From: Mesorhabditis belari
Taxonomy: Eukaryota > Nematoda > Chromadorea > Rhabditida > Rhabditidae
Direction: 5' to 3'
Length of the DNA stretch: 64,000 nt
NCBI GenBank assembly: GCA_958450365.1
Contig: CAUEEP010000868.1
Span: 248,001-312,000, forward strand
Position 1 is the stretch's first letter. Each line of letters begins with the position of its first letter. Positions 62,370 through 64,000 of this stretch are shown here, in pieces. The position numbers and the translations under genes were made by a program. The notes under the pieces were generated by a model. It was not told the DNA's origin and made no database searches. It saw only the letters and a list, made by a program, of their open reading frames with translations.

Positions 62370-62893
62370 TCTGAAAGACTTGCGACCTTTTTCCGAGAAA
62401 ATCGTGGATTGGCGCTTTAAAGCGTGATAAAACTACTGTACCCCTCCAATTCGCGCGAAATTTCATTTTTTTCATTCTTGTTCATTTCATTTGATTGTTT
62501 TTGCGTTTTTTCGACGTTTCAACGCTTTTTCAACTAAAAAGTCACAAAAACAAAGCTTCCACCATAGAAAATGATAAAAACCACTTAACTTAACATTAGT
62601 TGGCATCAAGTTTGTGGAGAAGATCGTTGAGAAGCAAGTGGGTATAAAAAAACTCTACAAACAAAGCTTCCGTTACAGAAAATGCTGTTAAAAACGTAAC
62701 TTAGCTTTACCCTCTTTGTTTCCTGCAAAAACAAACGTGTCCACATCAGAAAAATGCAAAGAGAATAAAATGAAATGAACAAAAATTAAAAAAATTAAAT
62801 TTCGCGCAAATTGGAGGGGTACGGTAGTTTTCCCATGCTTTAAACCGCCAACCCAGGCTTTTCGCGGAAAAAGATCGCACTTCAGAAAGTCTT
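62370..62893. repeat. Large foldback element with about 110-bp arms
   Basis: The left arm (from CTGAAAGACTTGCGACC, 62371) and the right arm (ending GATCGCACTTCAGAAAG) pair for most of their length. They include GTACCCCTCCAATTCGCGCG against its complement. The centre has a direct duplication: ACAAAGCTTCCACCATAGAA and ACAAAGCTTCCGTTACAGAA. No transposase. Confidence 0.8.
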
Positions 62894-63865
62894 TTCGTTC
62901 CAGAAAGACTTAAGGCTTAACTTCACTATAAGACAATCTCCTGTCTCACTAGAGTATGCTACAGTATGCCCAAGTCAAACCGATGCGAGTCAAGATGAGG
63001 TTTAAATCAAGACATTCACCTTTAGATATTTGATACTTAAAAAGTCTAAATGATTCTCTCCAAAATCTCATGAACCTCTAAATGAATGTTCCCACAAATC
63101 TCTTCACATCTAAATGATCTTTTCTCTAGATATGGACTGATAATTGATGGCAATGCGGAGTTCCGATGTTCTTTTCTTTCGAAAGAAACAGGGGTGTGCC
63201 ATGAAATGTGCTGAGAATCCGATTCGGCGCAAATTTTTTCTCCTGTCTCTTAATAGACACTAAACATTTCTCTTAGTGTCATCAGTTTTTCTTCTCCACC
63301 TTTTTTTTCGTCTTTCAGCGATTCTCATCGAAATTTGGCATCTTCCCTTCTAAAATCCTCCCCTTTTTCCTCGAAAAGAGTCCGATCTCCTTTGCCAATT
63401 CCACTTTTTTATCTGAATCCCTCACTTTGACACTTTTTACAAAAAGAAATCGTTGATTTATTGCTTGATTAGAGTAATTATTTACGGCTCTTTATCCATC
63501 TTTATCTTTACAATTGCGACAAACCAATTGTGGTTAGATGTAACCAATTTAATCAAATGGATTACCTCGATTATGCTAAATGTGAAATTATATTGGCTTA
63601 CAAACGCTTACAAATGTTATTCTTTGATCTACTTACCGATTTGCAAAATTACTCGGGTTATCTCAAGTAATTCCATTGAATAGAGTGAAATTTTTAAAAT
63701 CTTATATGAAACTTTCTTCAATAGATTTTGTATGCAAGTTTCTTTCGAAAATCGTGTTCTTATTGACATTTTATTTCCGTTTTTATGTGTGTTTATTGGC
63801 TGTCTATTTTCTGTCTATTTATTTTCTATATTTGTCCTTTTATTTTTACTTTTTATTTGTACTTT
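62894..63865. other. Promoter-side spacer of the last gene
   Basis: AT-rich, pyrimidine-biased sequence with no supported exon. Frames at 63453 and 63676 are hydrophobic by T-richness only. Confidence 0.35.
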
Positions 63866-63874
63866 CAGGGCATC

Positions 63875-64000
63875 ATGTTACAAGCCCTCTTTTTGTTGTT
63901 GTACATCTCTCCCGGAATTGTCTTTGCACAAGGATATGGATATTATCGTGAGTTTTACAGCGAATAAAGATAAAAGCTGGAATCGGCCGACCGATTGTCG
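63875..64000 (+). CDS. First exon of a secreted protein, truncated by window edge
   Basis: The start ATG is 63875, six nt after a CTTTCAG acceptor (63868), again suggesting trans-splicing. The exon 63875-63947 encodes a clear signal peptide, MLQALFLLLYISPGIVFA, and then QGYGYY. It ends at a GTGAGT donor, and the rest lies outside the window. The product is unknown; the QGYGYY start could fit many secreted or cuticle proteins. Confidence 0.6.

Noticed and set aside
63453..63967. Hydrophobic frames resembling membrane proteins
   Set aside because: T-rich non-coding sequence gives Phe/Leu/Ile runs. The supported start in this area is the signal-peptide exon at 63875 in another frame.

Overview
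The window is nuclear DNA from a nematode. The genes are split by many introns of about 35-60 nt with GT...TTTTAG or TTTCAG ends. Several start codons lie a few bases after a strong TTTCAG/TTTTAG site, as expected for spliced-leader trans-splicing. A degenerate TTAGGC repeat, the nematode telomere unit, occurs inside introns, and Tc1/mariner debris is common. No bacterial operons, rRNA, CRISPR arrays or canonical tRNAs were seen. I assembled the gene models by hand from splice sites and reading-frame continuity, so exon ends are predictions.

Layout. (1) 110-2586, minus strand: an uncharacterised secreted protein. (2) 2.6-12.5 kb: gene-poor, with inverted repeats, tRNA-derived SINEs (one nested inside another), a minisatellite and pyrimidine-rich tracts. 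(3) 12.5-23.0 kb, plus: a DH-PH Rho guanine-nucleotide exchange factor. Its large introns hold a complete but decayed Tc1-like element, mariner remnants, two hairpin MITEs and several intronic minisatellites. (4) 25.6-27.5 kb: a CPEB-family RNA-binding protein, followed by (5) 28.0-32.2 kb: translation factor eIF3c. (6) 32.7-40.8 kb: homogentisate 1,2-dioxygenase, followed 200 bp later by (7) 40.96-44.6 kb: a small acidic protein ending in a CaaX-type prenylation motif. (8) 45.3-55.0 kb: a type I membrane protein of the MOLO1 (levamisole-receptor modulator) family. (9) 56.1-60.6 kb: an Argonaute with an RGG-rich N-terminus and a PIWI active site that has lost its His. (10) 63.9 kb: the first exon of another secreted protein, cut by the window edge.

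How the genes fit together. CPEB, eIF3c and Argonaute are all RNA-level or germline-type functions with compact introns. CPEB/eIF3c and homogentisate dioxygenase/acidic protein are close tandem pairs that could be trans-spliced operons. The dioxygenase, RhoGEF, acidic-protein and MOLO1 genes carry the larger introns, and most of the repeat content sits there. The repeats fall into families: two or three foldback types carrying an AACAGCGCC motif, MITEs with TACCGTA termini, and tRNA-derived SINEs ending in GACGGAC/TATATAGTAGA. No wholly new defence or mobile system is evident. The most unusual items are the CaaX acidic protein, the His-less RGG Argonaute, the interstitial telomere repeats and the MITE with long flanking direct repeats.
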